In this document: positions 27,986-37,202 of the stretch, one piece after another
Layout: each line of letters begins with the position of its first letter
How positions within the stretch are numbered: position 1 is the first letter of the stretch
Source: Burkholderia ambifaria
GTDB lineage: Bacteria; Pseudomonadota; Gammaproteobacteria; Burkholderiales; Burkholderiaceae
Direction: 5' to 3'
Length of the DNA stretch: 64,000 nucleotides
NCBI RefSeq assembly: GCF_001443045.1
Contig: NZ_LKPJ01000029.1
Location: 1-64,000 of the forward strand
Made by a program: the position numbers and the translations under genes
The notes under the pieces: model-generated
What the model was told of the DNA's origin: nothing
Database searches by the model: none
The model's input: the letters and a program-made list of their open reading frames with translations, nothing else

Positions 27986-29233
27986 TTATTGCGCGACCGG
28001 CACCAGCTTGAAGTCGACCGGGCTGCCCACCGCCACCTTCTGCGGATTCGGGCGGAGCTGCCCCGTTTCGACGTCGCGGCTGAACACGTAGAACGTGTCG
28101 CTGTCCTGGTTGCCGACGATCAGCCACTTGCCGGTCGGATCGATCAGGAATTCGCGCGGCGTCTTGCCGAGGCTCGACTGGCGGCCGACGGTCTTCAGCC
28201 GGCCGTCGGCCTGGTTCACCGCGTAGATCACGATGTCGTTCACGTCGCCGCGGTTGCTGACGTACAGGAAGCGGCCGTCCGGCGACAGGTGGATCGCGCC
28301 GCCGCCGACCTTGCCCTTGAAGCCCGGCACCGTCATCGGCAGCGTCTCGACCGGCGTCAGCTTGCCGGCGTGGTAGCCGAACACCTCGACCGATGCGTTG
28401 AGTTCGCTCGTCACGTACGCGAACCGGCCATCGGCGCTGAACACCATGTGACGCGGGCCAGAGCCGGCCTTCACGGGCGTGTAGCGCGTATCGGTCGGGC
28501 TGATCAGCCCGCGGCTGCCGTCCACCGTGTAGCGGTAGCCGTAGATCTTGTCCGCACCGAGGTCCTGCACGAACAGGTAGCGCCCATCCGGCGAGAACAC
28601 CGTCGAGTGCACGTGTGCGCCGTCCTGGCGCCCCTTCACGGGCCCCGTGCCTTCATGATGCACCGTCAGCACGGCCGCGCCGACCGCGCCGCCGTCGCGG
28701 ATCGGGAACACCGCGAAGCTGCCGCCCGGATCGGCCGCGACCGAGTAGTTGGCCGTGACGAGATACTTGCCGTCCGGCGACAGCGCGAGATAGCAAGGGT
28801 CGTTCCCTTCCGACGACACGCGGTCGATGAACGTGAGCGCCCCCGTCTTCGGATCGAAGCTGAACGCGCTGACGCCGCCGCGCTGCGCGGCCGGCCCGTT
28901 GTCGCCGGGCAGTTCGTTGACCGCGTAGACGGTGCGACCGTCGCGGCTCGGCAACAGATAGGACGGATTCACGGTCTTCGCCGACGACACGGGCGCGACG
29001 CTGCCCGTTTTCGTATCGAAGTGGTACACGTAGATTCCGTCGCTGCCGTGCCCCGTATAGGTGCCGACGAGCAGGTTGTAGACGCCGTCGGCCGGTGCCG
29101 GCGATTGCTGTGCGAAAGCGTGGGTCGCGGACAGGGAAAGCACGACCGCGAAACCTTTCATCCAGTGAGCGAGCCTAAGCGGGAACCCTCGTGTCGAAGC
29201 GCGTGCGTCATGCTCGCGTAAACGGTTGGGCAT
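27986..29233 (-). CDS. Lactonase-family beta-propeller protein, exported
   Basis: A 415-residue seven-bladed propeller of the cycloisomerase/6-phosphogluconolactonase (Pgl-type) family. The N-terminus has a long n-region and a signal peptide ending THAFAQQ (about residue 44), so it is probably periplasmic, unlike cytoplasmic Pgl. Repeated blades show YLALSPDGKYLVTANY, TVFSPDGRYLFVQD, MVFSADGRFAYVTSE and HLSPDGRFLYVSNRG. AAGGAGG five bases before ATG 29233 fixes the start. Because of the export signal the substrate need not be phosphogluconolactone; a periplasmic sugar or aromatic lactone is possible. Confidence 0.82.
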   Translation of the reverse strand: MPNRLREHDARASTRGFPLRLAHWMKGFAVVLSLSATHAFAQQSPAPADGVYNLLVGTYTGHGSDGIYVYHFDTKTGSVAPVSSAKTVNPSYLLPSRDGRTVYAVNELPGDNGPAAQRGGVSAFSFDPKTGALTFIDRVSSEGNDPCYLALSPDGKYLVTANYSVAADPGGSFAVFPIRDGGAVGAAVLTVHHEGTGPVKGRQDGAHVHSTVFSPDGRYLFVQDLGADKIYGYRYTVDGSRGLISPTDTRYTPVKAGSGPRHMVFSADGRFAYVTSELNASVEVFGYHAGKLTPVETLPMTVPGFKGKVGGGAIHLSPDGRFLYVSNRGDVNDIVIYAVNQADGRLKTVGRQSSLGKTPREFLIDPTGKWLIVGNQDSDTFYVFSRDVETGQLRPNPQKVAVGSPVDFKLVPVAQ

Positions 29234-29399
29234 TGAATCCTCCTTGCATCGAGTCGCTTCAAGTGTTGAGATAGGGCGAAACGCCGGCCGTTCATGCGCT
29301 CCGCCGCCCGGCCGAGTATACGGGGCGCGACGCCGGCACGTGAAGCCCGGGCGCCGCAGCCTGCATTGTGAACTCGAATAACCGAAGGACCGCTTGCCC

Positions 29400-31229
29400 A
29401 TGCCTGCCCTGATAGAAGACTACGCCCTCGTCGGCGACGGCCACACCGCCGCGCTGATTTCGAAAGACGGCTCCGTCGACTGGCTGTGCTGGCCCCGCTT
29501 CGATTCGGGCGCCTGTTTCGCGGCGCTGGTCGGCACCCCCGAGCACGGCCGCTGGCTGCTCGCGCCGGCCGCCGACGCCGCGATCACGCACACGACACGC
29601 CGCTACCGCGGCGACACGCTGATCCTTGAAACCGACTACGAAAGCGCCGACGGTGCCGTCACCGTGATCGACTTCATGCCGCCCGGCAACGGCTGGTCGG
29701 AGCTCGTGCGGATCGTCGTCGGGCGGCACGGCACGATGAAGATGCGCATGGAACTGGTGTTGCGCTTCGACTACGGTTTCTCGATTCCGTGGGTCACGCA
29801 GCTGTCGCGCGAGAACGGCGTGAAGGCAATCGCCGGTCCCGATACGGTCGTGCTGCGCACGCCCGTACCGCTCACCGGCAAGAACCTGCATACGCTCGCC
29901 GAATTCACGGTGAGCGCCGACGAGCGCATCCCGTTCTCGCTCAGCTACGCGGCGTCCCACCTGCGGCTGCCGCCCGCGCGCGATTCGCTGTCGATGCTCG
30001 CGCGCGCCGAGAACTACTGGCTCGAATGGTCGGGGCGCTGCCAGGTGCAGGGCCGCTACGCGGCGGCCGTGCGCCGCTCGCTGATCACGCTGAAGGCGCT
30101 CGCGTACGAGCCGACCGGCGGCATCGTCGCGGCACCCACCACGTCGCTGCCCGAGAAGATCGGCGGCAACCGCAACTGGGACTACCGCTACTGCTGGCTG
30201 CGCGACGCGACGATCACGCTGCTCGCACTGATGCGCGGCGGCTACTACGACGAGGCACGCGCGTGGCGCACGTGGCTCGGCCGCGTGATGGCCGGCTCGC
30301 CCGAGCAGATCCAGATCATGTACGGGATCGCGGGCGAGCGCCGGCTGCCGGAAATGGAGCTCGACTGGCTGCCGGGCTACCAGGATTCGAAGCCGGTGCG
30401 CGTGGGCAACGGCGCCGCGAACCAGCTCCAGCTCGACGTGTTCGGCGAAGTGATGGCCGCGTTGCACCTCGCGCGCGTGGGCGGCCTGCAGGCCGACGAC
30501 ACGGTATGGTCCGTGCAGTGTTCGCTGCTCGACCATCTCGAGAAGATCTGGCAGGAACCCGACGAGGGCATCTGGGAAACGCGCGGCGGCCGCCGCCATT
30601 TCACGTTCTCGAAGGTGATGGCATGGGTCGCGTTCGACCGCGCGATCAAGTCGGCCGAGATGTTCCGGCTGCCCGCGTCGCTCGACCGCTGGCGTGCGTT
30701 GCGCGACCAAATCCACGCCGACGTGTGCGACAACGCGTGGCATGAAGGCAAACAGGCGTTTGCACAGAGCTACGGCAGCGACGAGCTCGACGCGAGCGTG
30801 CTGCTGATGCCGCTGCTCGGCTTCCTGCCGCCGGAAGACCCGCGTGTCGTCGGCACGGTCGACGCGGTCGAGCGGGAATTGCTGCACGACGGGCTCGTGA
30901 TGCGCTACCGCACGACCGAGTACGACGACGGTCTGCCGCCCGGCGAAGGCACGTTTCTCGCGTGCAGCTTCTGGCTGGTCGACAACTACGCGCTGCTCGG
31001 CCGGATCGACGACGCGCACCGGCTGTTCAGCCGGCTGCTCGCGCTGTCCAACGACCTCGGGCTGCTCGCCGAGGAATACGACCCGGTCGAAGGCCGGCTC
31101 GTCGGCAATTTCCCGCAGGCGTTCTCGCACGTGGCGCTGGTGCATACCGCGATGAACCTGATGCACCACGAAGAGGCAATGGCGCGCGCGGCCGGCCAGC
31201 CCGCGCCGGCCGTGGCGACGGGGCGCTGA
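29400..31229 (+). CDS. Glycoside hydrolase family 15 protein
   Basis: A 609-residue protein with the typical bacterial GH15 layout. An N-terminal beta-sandwich begins IEDYALVGDGHTAALISKDG and contains DWLCWPRFDS. The (alpha/alpha)6 barrel includes GGNRNWDYRYCWLRDA (about residues 256-271) and the late EGTFLACSFWLV segment (about 517-528), where the general acid and base glutamates of glucoamylases/trehalases reside. No signal peptide, so cytoplasmic; trehalose or maltodextrin hydrolysis is likely. ATG 29400 is used; an in-frame TTG at 29394 is a close alternative since AAGGA lies at about 29384-29388. It is divergent from the lactonase gene. Confidence 0.85.
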   Translation: MPALIEDYALVGDGHTAALISKDGSVDWLCWPRFDSGACFAALVGTPEHGRWLLAPAADAAITHTTRRYRGDTLILETDYESADGAVTVIDFMPPGNGWSELVRIVVGRHGTMKMRMELVLRFDYGFSIPWVTQLSRENGVKAIAGPDTVVLRTPVPLTGKNLHTLAEFTVSADERIPFSLSYAASHLRLPPARDSLSMLARAENYWLEWSGRCQVQGRYAAAVRRSLITLKALAYEPTGGIVAAPTTSLPEKIGGNRNWDYRYCWLRDATITLLALMRGGYYDEARAWRTWLGRVMAGSPEQIQIMYGIAGERRLPEMELDWLPGYQDSKPVRVGNGAANQLQLDVFGEVMAALHLARVGGLQADDTVWSVQCSLLDHLEKIWQEPDEGIWETRGGRRHFTFSKVMAWVAFDRAIKSAEMFRLPASLDRWRALRDQIHADVCDNAWHEGKQAFAQSYGSDELDASVLLMPLLGFLPPEDPRVVGTVDAVERELLHDGLVMRYRTTEYDDGLPPGEGTFLACSFWLVDNYALLGRIDDAHRLFSRLLALSNDLGLLAEEYDPVEGRLVGNFPQAFSHVALVHTAMNLMHHEEAMARAAGQPAPAVATGR

Positions 31230-31292
31230 CCGGGGCCGGGGCGGCTCCTTCAGAGATCGTCAATTCACAAAAGTTTGATGAAAAATCGGGGA

Positions 31293-31330
31293 AATGTTGC
31301 GTTGCAACATTCATCGTTGTCCGATATGAT
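31293..31330 (+). promoter_or_regulatory. phaZ promoter with overlapping palindromic operator
   Basis: AATGTTGC (31293-31300) and GCAACATT (31304-31311) are perfect inverted arms around GTT. The right arm overlaps a -35-like TTGCAA (31302-31307). After a 17-bp spacer comes a -10-like TATGAT (31325-31330). This is the layout of a repressed promoter. The TGC-N3-GCA core resembles sites reported for PHB regulators of the PhaR type, but that assignment is tentative. Confidence 0.5.
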
Positions 31331-31436
31331 CGACTCGATTGTCCGGCCGCACTGCAACATGGCCGGTCGCTGACCCACACGGCACGCCGCGACGCCCCAC
31401 GCCGCCCAGCACCGTCCCCACGCGGGAGTAGTCTGC

Positions 31437-32921
31437 ATGCTTTACCAACTGCACGAATTCCAGCGGGCCATGCTGAGCCCGCTCACGGCCTGGGCCCAGG
31501 CCGCCTCCAAGTCGTTCGCCAATCCGTCCAGCCCGTTCTCGCTGATGCCCGGCGCGACGCGGATGGCCGCCGCGTACGAGCTGATGTACCGGCTCGGCAA
31601 GGATTACGAGAAGCCCGAATTCAACATTCATCAGATCGTCAAGGACGGCCACAACATCCCGATCGTCGAGCAGACGATCGTCGAGAAGCCGTTCTGCCGG
31701 CTGCTGCGCTTCAAGCGCTATTCGGACGACGCCGATGCCGTCACGCAGCTGAAGGACGAGCCGGTCGTGCTGGTCTGCGCGCCACTGTCGGGCCACCACT
31801 CGACACTGCTGCGCGACACCGTGCGCACGCTGCTGCAGGATCACAAGGTGTACATCACCGACTGGATCGACGCGCGGATGGTGCCGGTCGAGGTCGGCCC
31901 GTTCCACCTGCACGACTACATCGCGTACATCCAGGAATTCATCCGCCACATCGGCGCGCGCAACCTGCACGTGATCTCCGTGTGCCAGCCGACGGTGCCG
32001 GTGCTCGCGGCGATCTCGCTGCTGGCGAGCCGCGGCGAGGACACGCCGCTCACGATGACGATGATGGGCGGCCCGATCGACGCGCGCCGCAGCCCGACGT
32101 CGGTGAACTCGCTCGCGACGCAGCACTCGACCGCGTGGTTCGAGAACAACGTGATCCACACGGTGCCGGCGAACTATCCGGGCGAAGGCCGCCACGTGTA
32201 TCCGGGCTTCCTGCAGCACACGGGCTTCGTCGCGATGAACCCGGAACGTCACGCGCAATCGCACTGGGACTTCTACCAGAGCCTGCTGCGCGGCGACGAG
32301 GAAGACGCCGAGGCGCACCGCCAGTTCTACGATGAGTACAACGCGGTGCTCGACATGGCCGCCGAGTATTACCTGGAAACGATCCGCGTCGTGTTCCAGG
32401 AATTCCGGCTCGCGGAAGGCACGTGGGATGTCGCAGGCGAGCGCGTGCGTCCGCAGGACATCAAGCACACCGCGCTGATGACGATCGAGGGTGAGCTGGA
32501 CGACATCTCGGGCAGCGGCCAGACGCACGTCGCGCACGAGCTGTGCACGGGCATCCCGCAAGACGACCGCCGCAGCCTGACCGCCGAGAAGTGCGGTCAC
32601 TACGGGATCTTCTCGGGTCGCCGCTGGCGCACGATCATCTACCCGCAACTGCGCGACTTCATCCGCGAGCATGCGCCGGAGCCGAAGAACGGCGCGACGA
32701 AGACACCCGCCGATGCACCGATCGTGACGTCGCTCGCCGCTGTGCCGACCAGCAAGCCGCAGCCCGAAACGACACGCGCCACCGCCGCGAAGCGCACGCG
32801 CGCGAAGGTACCGGCCGCGACGGTAGCGCCCGCCAGGACGGCAGCCACGAAGGCCGCGCCGGCCGCGAAGCGCGCGGGCAGCACGCGCACCAAGCCCGTT
32901 CGCACGCGCAAGGCCGCCTGA
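31437..32921 (+). CDS. phaZ: Intracellular polyhydroxybutyrate depolymerase
   Basis: A 494-residue enzyme that mobilises native PHB granules in the cytoplasm. It has an alpha/beta-hydrolase-like fold with the cysteine nucleophile in ISVCQPTVPVL; Cys183 matches the position known for the Ralstonia eutropha PhaZa1 family. GGAG upstream supports ATG 31437. The last about 65 residues are a Lys/Ala/Thr/Arg-rich tail resembling histone H1-like or PHB-granule/nucleoid-binding tails, which is longer than in a minimal depolymerase. A promoter with palindromic operator lies about 110 bases upstream and a strong terminator follows. Confidence 0.9.
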   Translation: MLYQLHEFQRAMLSPLTAWAQAASKSFANPSSPFSLMPGATRMAAAYELMYRLGKDYEKPEFNIHQIVKDGHNIPIVEQTIVEKPFCRLLRFKRYSDDADAVTQLKDEPVVLVCAPLSGHHSTLLRDTVRTLLQDHKVYITDWIDARMVPVEVGPFHLHDYIAYIQEFIRHIGARNLHVISVCQPTVPVLAAISLLASRGEDTPLTMTMMGGPIDARRSPTSVNSLATQHSTAWFENNVIHTVPANYPGEGRHVYPGFLQHTGFVAMNPERHAQSHWDFYQSLLRGDEEDAEAHRQFYDEYNAVLDMAAEYYLETIRVVFQEFRLAEGTWDVAGERVRPQDIKHTALMTIEGELDDISGSGQTHVAHELCTGIPQDDRRSLTAEKCGHYGIFSGRRWRTIIYPQLRDFIREHAPEPKNGATKTPADAPIVTSLAAVPTSKPQPETTRATAAKRTRAKVPAATVAPARTAATKAAPAAKRAGSTRTKPVRTRKAA

Positions 32922-32940
32922 CGTTCCGCGTTCCGACGCA

Positions 32941-32976
32941 AAAACGCCGCCGTTGCTTTGCGCACGGCGGCGTTTT
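32941..32976. terminator. Bidirectional terminator between phaZ and the TetR gene
   Basis: AAAACGCCGCCGT (32941-32953) pairs with ACGGCGGCGTTTT (32964-32976) around a 10-base loop, with T runs on both strands. Confidence 0.88.
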
Positions 32977-33016
32977 CCTATCCGGCGGCCGCTGGGCCGC
33001 GTGTCGGCGTGTCGGC

Positions 33017-33649
33017 TTAGCGTCGCAGCAGATACGCGAGCAGCACCTCGGTATTCATCCTGACCATCTCCGCGCGCTCGTCGGCTTCGCTGAAGTCGCG
33101 GCCGAGCGTCGCAGCGAGCGTGAAGCGGTTCGACACGATGTAGTAGCCGAGCCCCGACAGCGTCACGTAGAAGTGCAGCGGATCGACGTCGCCGCGGAAC
33201 AGCCCGGCCTTCTGGCCGCGCATCAGCACGTTGCCGAGCTTCGCGACGATCGGCGACATCATCTCGCGGATCCGCGTCGACTTGTGCAGGTAGCGCGCTT
33301 CGTGCAGATTCTCGTTGTTGATGAGCCGCAGCAGCTCCGGATGATCGCGGTAGTAATCCCACACGAAATGCGCGAGCCGCGTGACGGCTTCGACGGGCGC
33401 GACGCCATCGAGATCGAGCACGCGCTCGGCCTCGGTCAGCGCGGAGAACGCGTGTTCGAGCACGGCCGTAAACAACTGCTCCTTGCTGCCGAAGTAGTAA
33501 TAGAGCATGCGCTCGTTGGTTTCGGCCCGGCGCGCGATCTGGTCGACGCGTGCGCCGAACAGCCCTCCACTCGCGAACTCTTCGGCTGCCGCCATCAGGA
33601 TGCGGCGGCGCGTACCTTCAGGATCTCTTTTGATTTTTGGCTGATTCAT
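33017..33649 (-). CDS. TetR/AcrR-family transcriptional regulator
   Basis: A 210-residue regulator. The N-terminal helix-turn-helix is RRRILMAAAEEFASGGLFGARVDQIARRA (quoted in part; about residues 14-42), followed by the TetR hallmark YYYFGSKEQLF (about 50-60). The C-terminal ligand-binding part includes a segment like TetR_C of the RutR/fatty-acid type: HPELLRLINNENLHEARYL. It converges on phaZ and is divergent from rsxB, so it may regulate itself; no operator was clearly seen in 33650-33820. Target genes are unknown. Confidence 0.85.
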   Translation of the reverse strand: MNQPKIKRDPEGTRRRILMAAAEEFASGGLFGARVDQIARRAETNERMLYYYFGSKEQLFTAVLEHAFSALTEAERVLDLDGVAPVEAVTRLAHFVWDYYRDHPELLRLINNENLHEARYLHKSTRIREMMSPIVAKLGNVLMRGQKAGLFRGDVDPLHFYVTLSGLGYYIVSNRFTLAATLGRDFSEADERAEMVRMNTEVLLAYLLRR

Positions 33650-33901
33650 GGTGGCGTTTTGCTATGTGAGCCGCGTGATCCGGACCGGCACCCCCACCGC
33701 CTCGGCGCCGATCGCCCTGGAACGGGCGCGCCGCGTGCGGCCGCCCTCCTGCTGAGCCCCTGCAAAAAAGCGGTTCGATTATGCGCACAGACGGCCTCCA
33801 GCGCAATGCGGGAAATCGGCGATAATTGAGGTTTGGCAAACCTTTCCGGCCGCACCACACACGGCCGAGAGCCGTTCGGCGTTGCTGCGCCCGTTGTCAC
33901 C

Positions 33902-34816
33902 GTGACCGATTCCAAGACCCTCGCGGATCGCATCGAAGATCTGCTTCCCCAAACGCAATGCACGAAGTGCGGCTATGACGGCTGCCGTCCGTACGCCGAC
34001 GCGATCGCCGCCGGCAACGCGAACTACAACCAGTGCCCGCCCGGCGGCGCCGAAGGCATCGCACGCCTCGCGAACCTGCTCGGCAAGCCCGTGATCCCGC
34101 TGAACCCCGTCAACGGCACCGAGCATCCACGCGCCGTCGCATTCATCGACGAAAGCCTGTGCATCGGCTGCACGCTGTGCATGCAGGCTTGCCCGGTCGA
34201 CGCGATCGTCGGCGCGCCGAAACAGATGCACACGATCATCGAATCGCTGTGCACGGGCTGCGACCTGTGCGTGCCGCCCTGCCCGGTCGACTGCATCGCC
34301 ATGGTCCCCGTGACCGGCGAGCGCACCGGCTGGGACGCGTGGTCGCAGGAACAGGCGGACGCCGCGCGCGAGCGCCACGACCGCCGGCTCGCGCGCCAGC
34401 GTCGCGAGCGCGAGGCCGCCGAAGCGCGCGCTGCCGCGCGCCGCGCGGCCAGCGCCGGTGCGGCCAAGGCGGCGCCGGCCGCGGAAGAACCCGGCACGCA
34501 ACCGCGCACACCGGGCGCCGCGCCGGCCGATGACGCCGACGCGAAGAAACGCGCGATCATCGCCGCCGCGCTCGAACGCGCACGCAAGAAGAAGGAAGAA
34601 CTGTCCGAGCAAGGCGCCGGGCCGAAGAACACCGAAGGCGTGAGCGCGGCCGTGCAGGCGCAGATCGATGCGGCCGAAGCGCGCCGCCAGCGGCTCGCCG
34701 AACAGCAGGCGCAGCGCGACGCCGAGGCCGCGGCAGCCGGTGACGATCACGACGATCCGGACCACGACGACGACCGGAACGGCCCGTCCGCGCCGCCTGA
34801 CAAGAACCGTCCATGA
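33902..34816 (+). CDS. rsxB: RsxB/RnfB-like iron-sulfur protein with extended C-terminus
   Basis: A 304-residue ferredoxin-type protein. The N-terminal 4Fe-4S domain has CTKCGYDGC...CPPGG (about residues 17-45). Two bacterial ferredoxin motifs follow: [14 protein letters not shown] (about 80-93) and [14 protein letters not shown] (about 110-123). After about residue 145 there is a long Ala/Arg/Glu coiled-coil-like and acidic tail ending [11 protein letters not shown]. The membrane anchor helix of canonical RnfB is missing. GTG 33902 is chosen; the TTG at 33833 falls at the expected transcript start below GATAAT 33821-33826. Its stop overlaps nth by four bases. Confidence 0.85.
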   Translation: MTDSKTLADRIEDLLPQTQCTKCGYDGCRPYADAIAAGNANYNQCPPGGAEGIARLANLLGKPVIPLNPVNGTEHPRAVAFIDESLCIGCTLCMQACPVDAIVGAPKQMHTIIESLCTGCDLCVPPCPVDCIAMVPVTGERTGWDAWSQEQADAARERHDRRLARQRREREAAEARAAARRAASAGAAKAAPAAEEPGTQPRTPGAAPADDADAKKRAIIAAALERARKKKEELSEQGAGPKNTEGVSAAVQAQIDAAEARRQRLAEQQAQRDAEAAAAGDDHDDPDHDDDRNGPSAPPDKNRP

Positions 34817-35457
34817 ACGCCACCAAACGACGCGCGATCTACGAAACGCTGCAAAGCCTCAATCCGCATCCGACCACCGAGCTCGAATACACGACGCCGT
34901 TCGAGTTGCTGATCGCGGTGATGCTGTCCGCACAGGCGACCGACGTGTCGGTCAACAAGGCGATGCGGAAGATGTTTCCGGTCGCGAATACCCCGCGACA
35001 AATCGTCGCGCTCGGTGAAGAAGGCGTCTCCGACTACATCAAGACGATCGGCTTGTACCGTACCAAGGCAAAGAACGTGGTCGCGACGTGCAACATCCTG
35101 CTCGAGCGCTACGACGGAGAAGTGCCGGCCGATCGCGAAGCGCTCGAGAGCCTGCCGGGTGTCGGCCGCAAGACCGCGAACGTCGTGCTGAACACCGCGT
35201 TCGGCCAGCCGACGATCGCTGTGGACACGCACATCTTTCGCGTCGCGAATCGCACGGGGCTCGCACCGGGCAAGGACGTGCGGGCTGTCGAGGCCGCGCT
35301 CGAGAAGTTCACGCCGAAGGAATTCCTGCAGGACGCGCATCACTGGCTGATCCTGCACGGGCGCTATGTGTGCAAGGCGCGCAAGCCCGAATGCTGGCAC
35401 TGCGCGATCGAGCCGCTGTGCGAATTCCGGCCGAAGACACCGCCGCCGAACGAGTGA
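34813..35457 (+). CDS. nth: Endonuclease III
   Basis: A 214-residue base-excision-repair glycosylase/AP lyase for oxidised pyrimidines. The helix-hairpin-helix [13 protein letters not shown] (about residues 114-126) holds the catalytic lysine. The catalytic aspartate is in VDTHIFRV (about 137-144). The 4Fe-4S loop C-x6-C-x2-C-x5-C is complete ([17 protein letters not shown], about 187-203). It overlaps rsxB by ATGA, recalling the rsx-nth operon order of enterobacteria. Confidence 0.96.
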   Translation: MNATKRRAIYETLQSLNPHPTTELEYTTPFELLIAVMLSAQATDVSVNKAMRKMFPVANTPRQIVALGEEGVSDYIKTIGLYRTKAKNVVATCNILLERYDGEVPADREALESLPGVGRKTANVVLNTAFGQPTIAVDTHIFRVANRTGLAPGKDVRAVEAALEKFTPKEFLQDAHHWLILHGRYVCKARKPECWHCAIEPLCEFRPKTPPPNE

Positions 35458-35537
35458 GCGTCAGCCGCGGCCGACGGGTCGCGCGCATTGCAACCGGCCG
35501 GCTCCATTGCGACGCCGGCGGCTTCCCCCTTTTCCTG

Positions 35538-36467
35538 CTATGCGTTGGACGTCGCCGTCGCGTCGTCGGCCGCTGCGCCGCCCGCGCGCACGAGCGCCAG
35601 CACGGCCGCGAGGATCGCGACGCCGCCGGCCCACTGCAGCGGCGACAGCGCCTCGCCGAACAGCAGCGCCGCGAGCGCGACGGTCACGACCGGTTCGAGC
35701 GTCGACAGCATCGACGTGCGCGCGGCGCCCAGCCGCTCGAGCCCGGCGAAGAACGCGAGCATCGCGGCGACCGTCGACACCAGCGCGATCGCGAGCATCG
35801 ACGCCCAGCCGGCGGCCGTCGCCGGCCAGCGCGGCGGCGCGCCGAATGCCGCGGTCCGCACGACCGCGATCGCGACGAGCGTCGCGGTCGCCGACAGGCA
35901 GATGATCGCGGTGGTCGCGAGCGGATCGACACCGCGTGTCGCCTTCGTGCCGCCGACGATGTACAGCGAATAGATCACCGCGGCGGCGAGCGCAAGCGCG
36001 ATGCCGAGCGGCTCGCCATGCCCGCCGCCGACCATCAGCGCGGAGCCCGCGACACAGAGCACGAGCGCGACCGCCTTCGCGCGCGTGAGGCGCTCGCCGA
36101 GCCACCAGGCGGCAAGCAGCGTGACGAAGGCCGGATACAGGTACAGCAGCAATGCGACGAGGCTCGCCTGCGCATGCTGGAGCGCGCTGAAATAGCAGAA
36201 CGACTGTCCGACGTAGCCGAGCGCGCCCATCGCCACGAGCGGCGCGAGCCTGCGGCCGCGCGGCCATGCGACATCGCGGTGCCGGGCGATCGCGGCGAGG
36301 ATCGCGCCGCCGATCGCGAATCGCACGATCAGCAGCCCGAGCACGTCGACGCCGGCCGCATATGCATAGCGGCCGAAGATCGCCATCGCGCCGAATGCGG
36401 TGGCGGACAGCGCGACATAGAGCGCGCCCCGAAGCGCGACGGACGATGAACGGGGGGTGGCGGACAT
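35538..36467 (-). CDS. EamA-family (DMT) transporter
   Basis: A 309-residue inner-membrane protein with about ten hydrophobic segments in two EamA repeats. The first ends in LAAWWLGERLTRAKAVALVLCVAGSALM, the second in LFGEALSPLQWAGGVAILAAV (both quoted in part), the typical E-x-L-x-x-x-x-x-G signature of drug/metabolite exporters. ATG 36467 is used; no strong ribosome-binding site precedes it. It converges on nth. Substrate unknown. Confidence 0.85.
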   Translation of the reverse strand: MSATPRSSSVALRGALYVALSATAFGAMAIFGRYAYAAGVDVLGLLIVRFAIGGAILAAIARHRDVAWPRGRRLAPLVAMGALGYVGQSFCYFSALQHAQASLVALLLYLYPAFVTLLAAWWLGERLTRAKAVALVLCVAGSALMVGGGHGEPLGIALALAAAVIYSLYIVGGTKATRGVDPLATTAIICLSATATLVAIAVVRTAAFGAPPRWPATAAGWASMLAIALVSTVAAMLAFFAGLERLGAARTSMLSTLEPVVTVALAALLFGEALSPLQWAGGVAILAAVLALVRAGGAAADDATATSNA

Positions 36468-36695
36468 GATGAGCGGCGCAAGCGCGACGACGGGAATCGT
36501 CGGAGTGTAGCGGCGCGGCGGCCGGCAGCCTAGCCCCCGCTTACCCGTTGCGCCCTGGCTGCGACCGACGCGGCCCGCCTTGCGCGACGGGGCGCGCCCC
36601 GCTCGCGCGCCACCCGCCGCCAGCACCGTGCGCCGACCCGGCGTACAATGCCCGACGCGGCATGAGGCCGCCCGAATCACGACGTTTCCCCCACC

Positions 36696-37130
36696 ATGTT
36701 CAATCCGAGTCGCGACGAAGTCCGTCGCTTTTTCACCGAGACCTGGCGCAAGCAGCGCGCCGGCGAGATCCTGACGCCGCTGGAAGCGATGGCCGCCGAC
36801 TGGATCGTCGAGCACCCCGAATACCACGACGACCTCGCAGACGCCGACGGCGCCGCCGCGCGCAACTACACGCCCGAGGAAGGCCGCACGAACCCGTTCC
36901 TGCACCTGTCGATGCACCTCGCGATCAGCGAGCAGCTGTCGATCGACCAGCCGCCCGGCATCCGCGCCGCGCACGACAAGCTGGCCGCGAAGCTCGACTC
37001 GACCCACGACGCGCAGCACGTGATCATGGAATGCCTCGGCGAGACGATCTGGGAAGCACAGCGCACCGGCACGCCACCCGATACGGACGCGTACCTGCAG
37101 CGCATCCTGCGCCGCGCGTCGCGCGACTGA
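36696..37130 (+). CDS. DUF1841-family protein
   Basis: A 144-residue soluble protein, full length for DUF1841. It begins FNPSRDEVRRFF and contains NPFLHLSMHLAISEQ (about residues 65-79) and HDAQHVIMECLGETIWEAQR (about 101-120), whose His and Glu residues resemble a metal- or cofactor-binding set. The family is conserved in beta- and gamma-proteobacteria without known function. A TACAAT -10 box lies at 36644-36649. Confidence 0.88.
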   Translation: MFNPSRDEVRRFFTETWRKQRAGEILTPLEAMAADWIVEHPEYHDDLADADGAAARNYTPEEGRTNPFLHLSMHLAISEQLSIDQPPGIRAAHDKLAAKLDSTHDAQHVIMECLGETIWEAQRTGTPPDTDAYLQRILRRASRD

Positions 37131-37141
37131 GCGCCGCACAC

Positions 37142-37173
37142 AAAAAAATACCCCGCCGTGGCGGGGTATTCTT
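37142..37173 (-). terminator. Terminator after the cytochrome c pair
   Basis: AATACCCCGC (37147-37156) pairs with GCGGGGTATT (37161-37170) around CGTG. On the minus strand it is followed by a T run. It can also act weakly for the DUF1841 gene on the plus strand. Confidence 0.82.
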
Positions 37174-37202
37174 GCTGCACGAACCGGGCAGGCCGGGCGC
37201 GC

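Noticed and set aside
33833-33901. TTG start for the RsxB-like gene
   Set aside because: It lies at the expected transcript start under GATAAT (33821-33826), has no ribosome-binding site at proper distance, and the extra 23 residues lack family resemblance.
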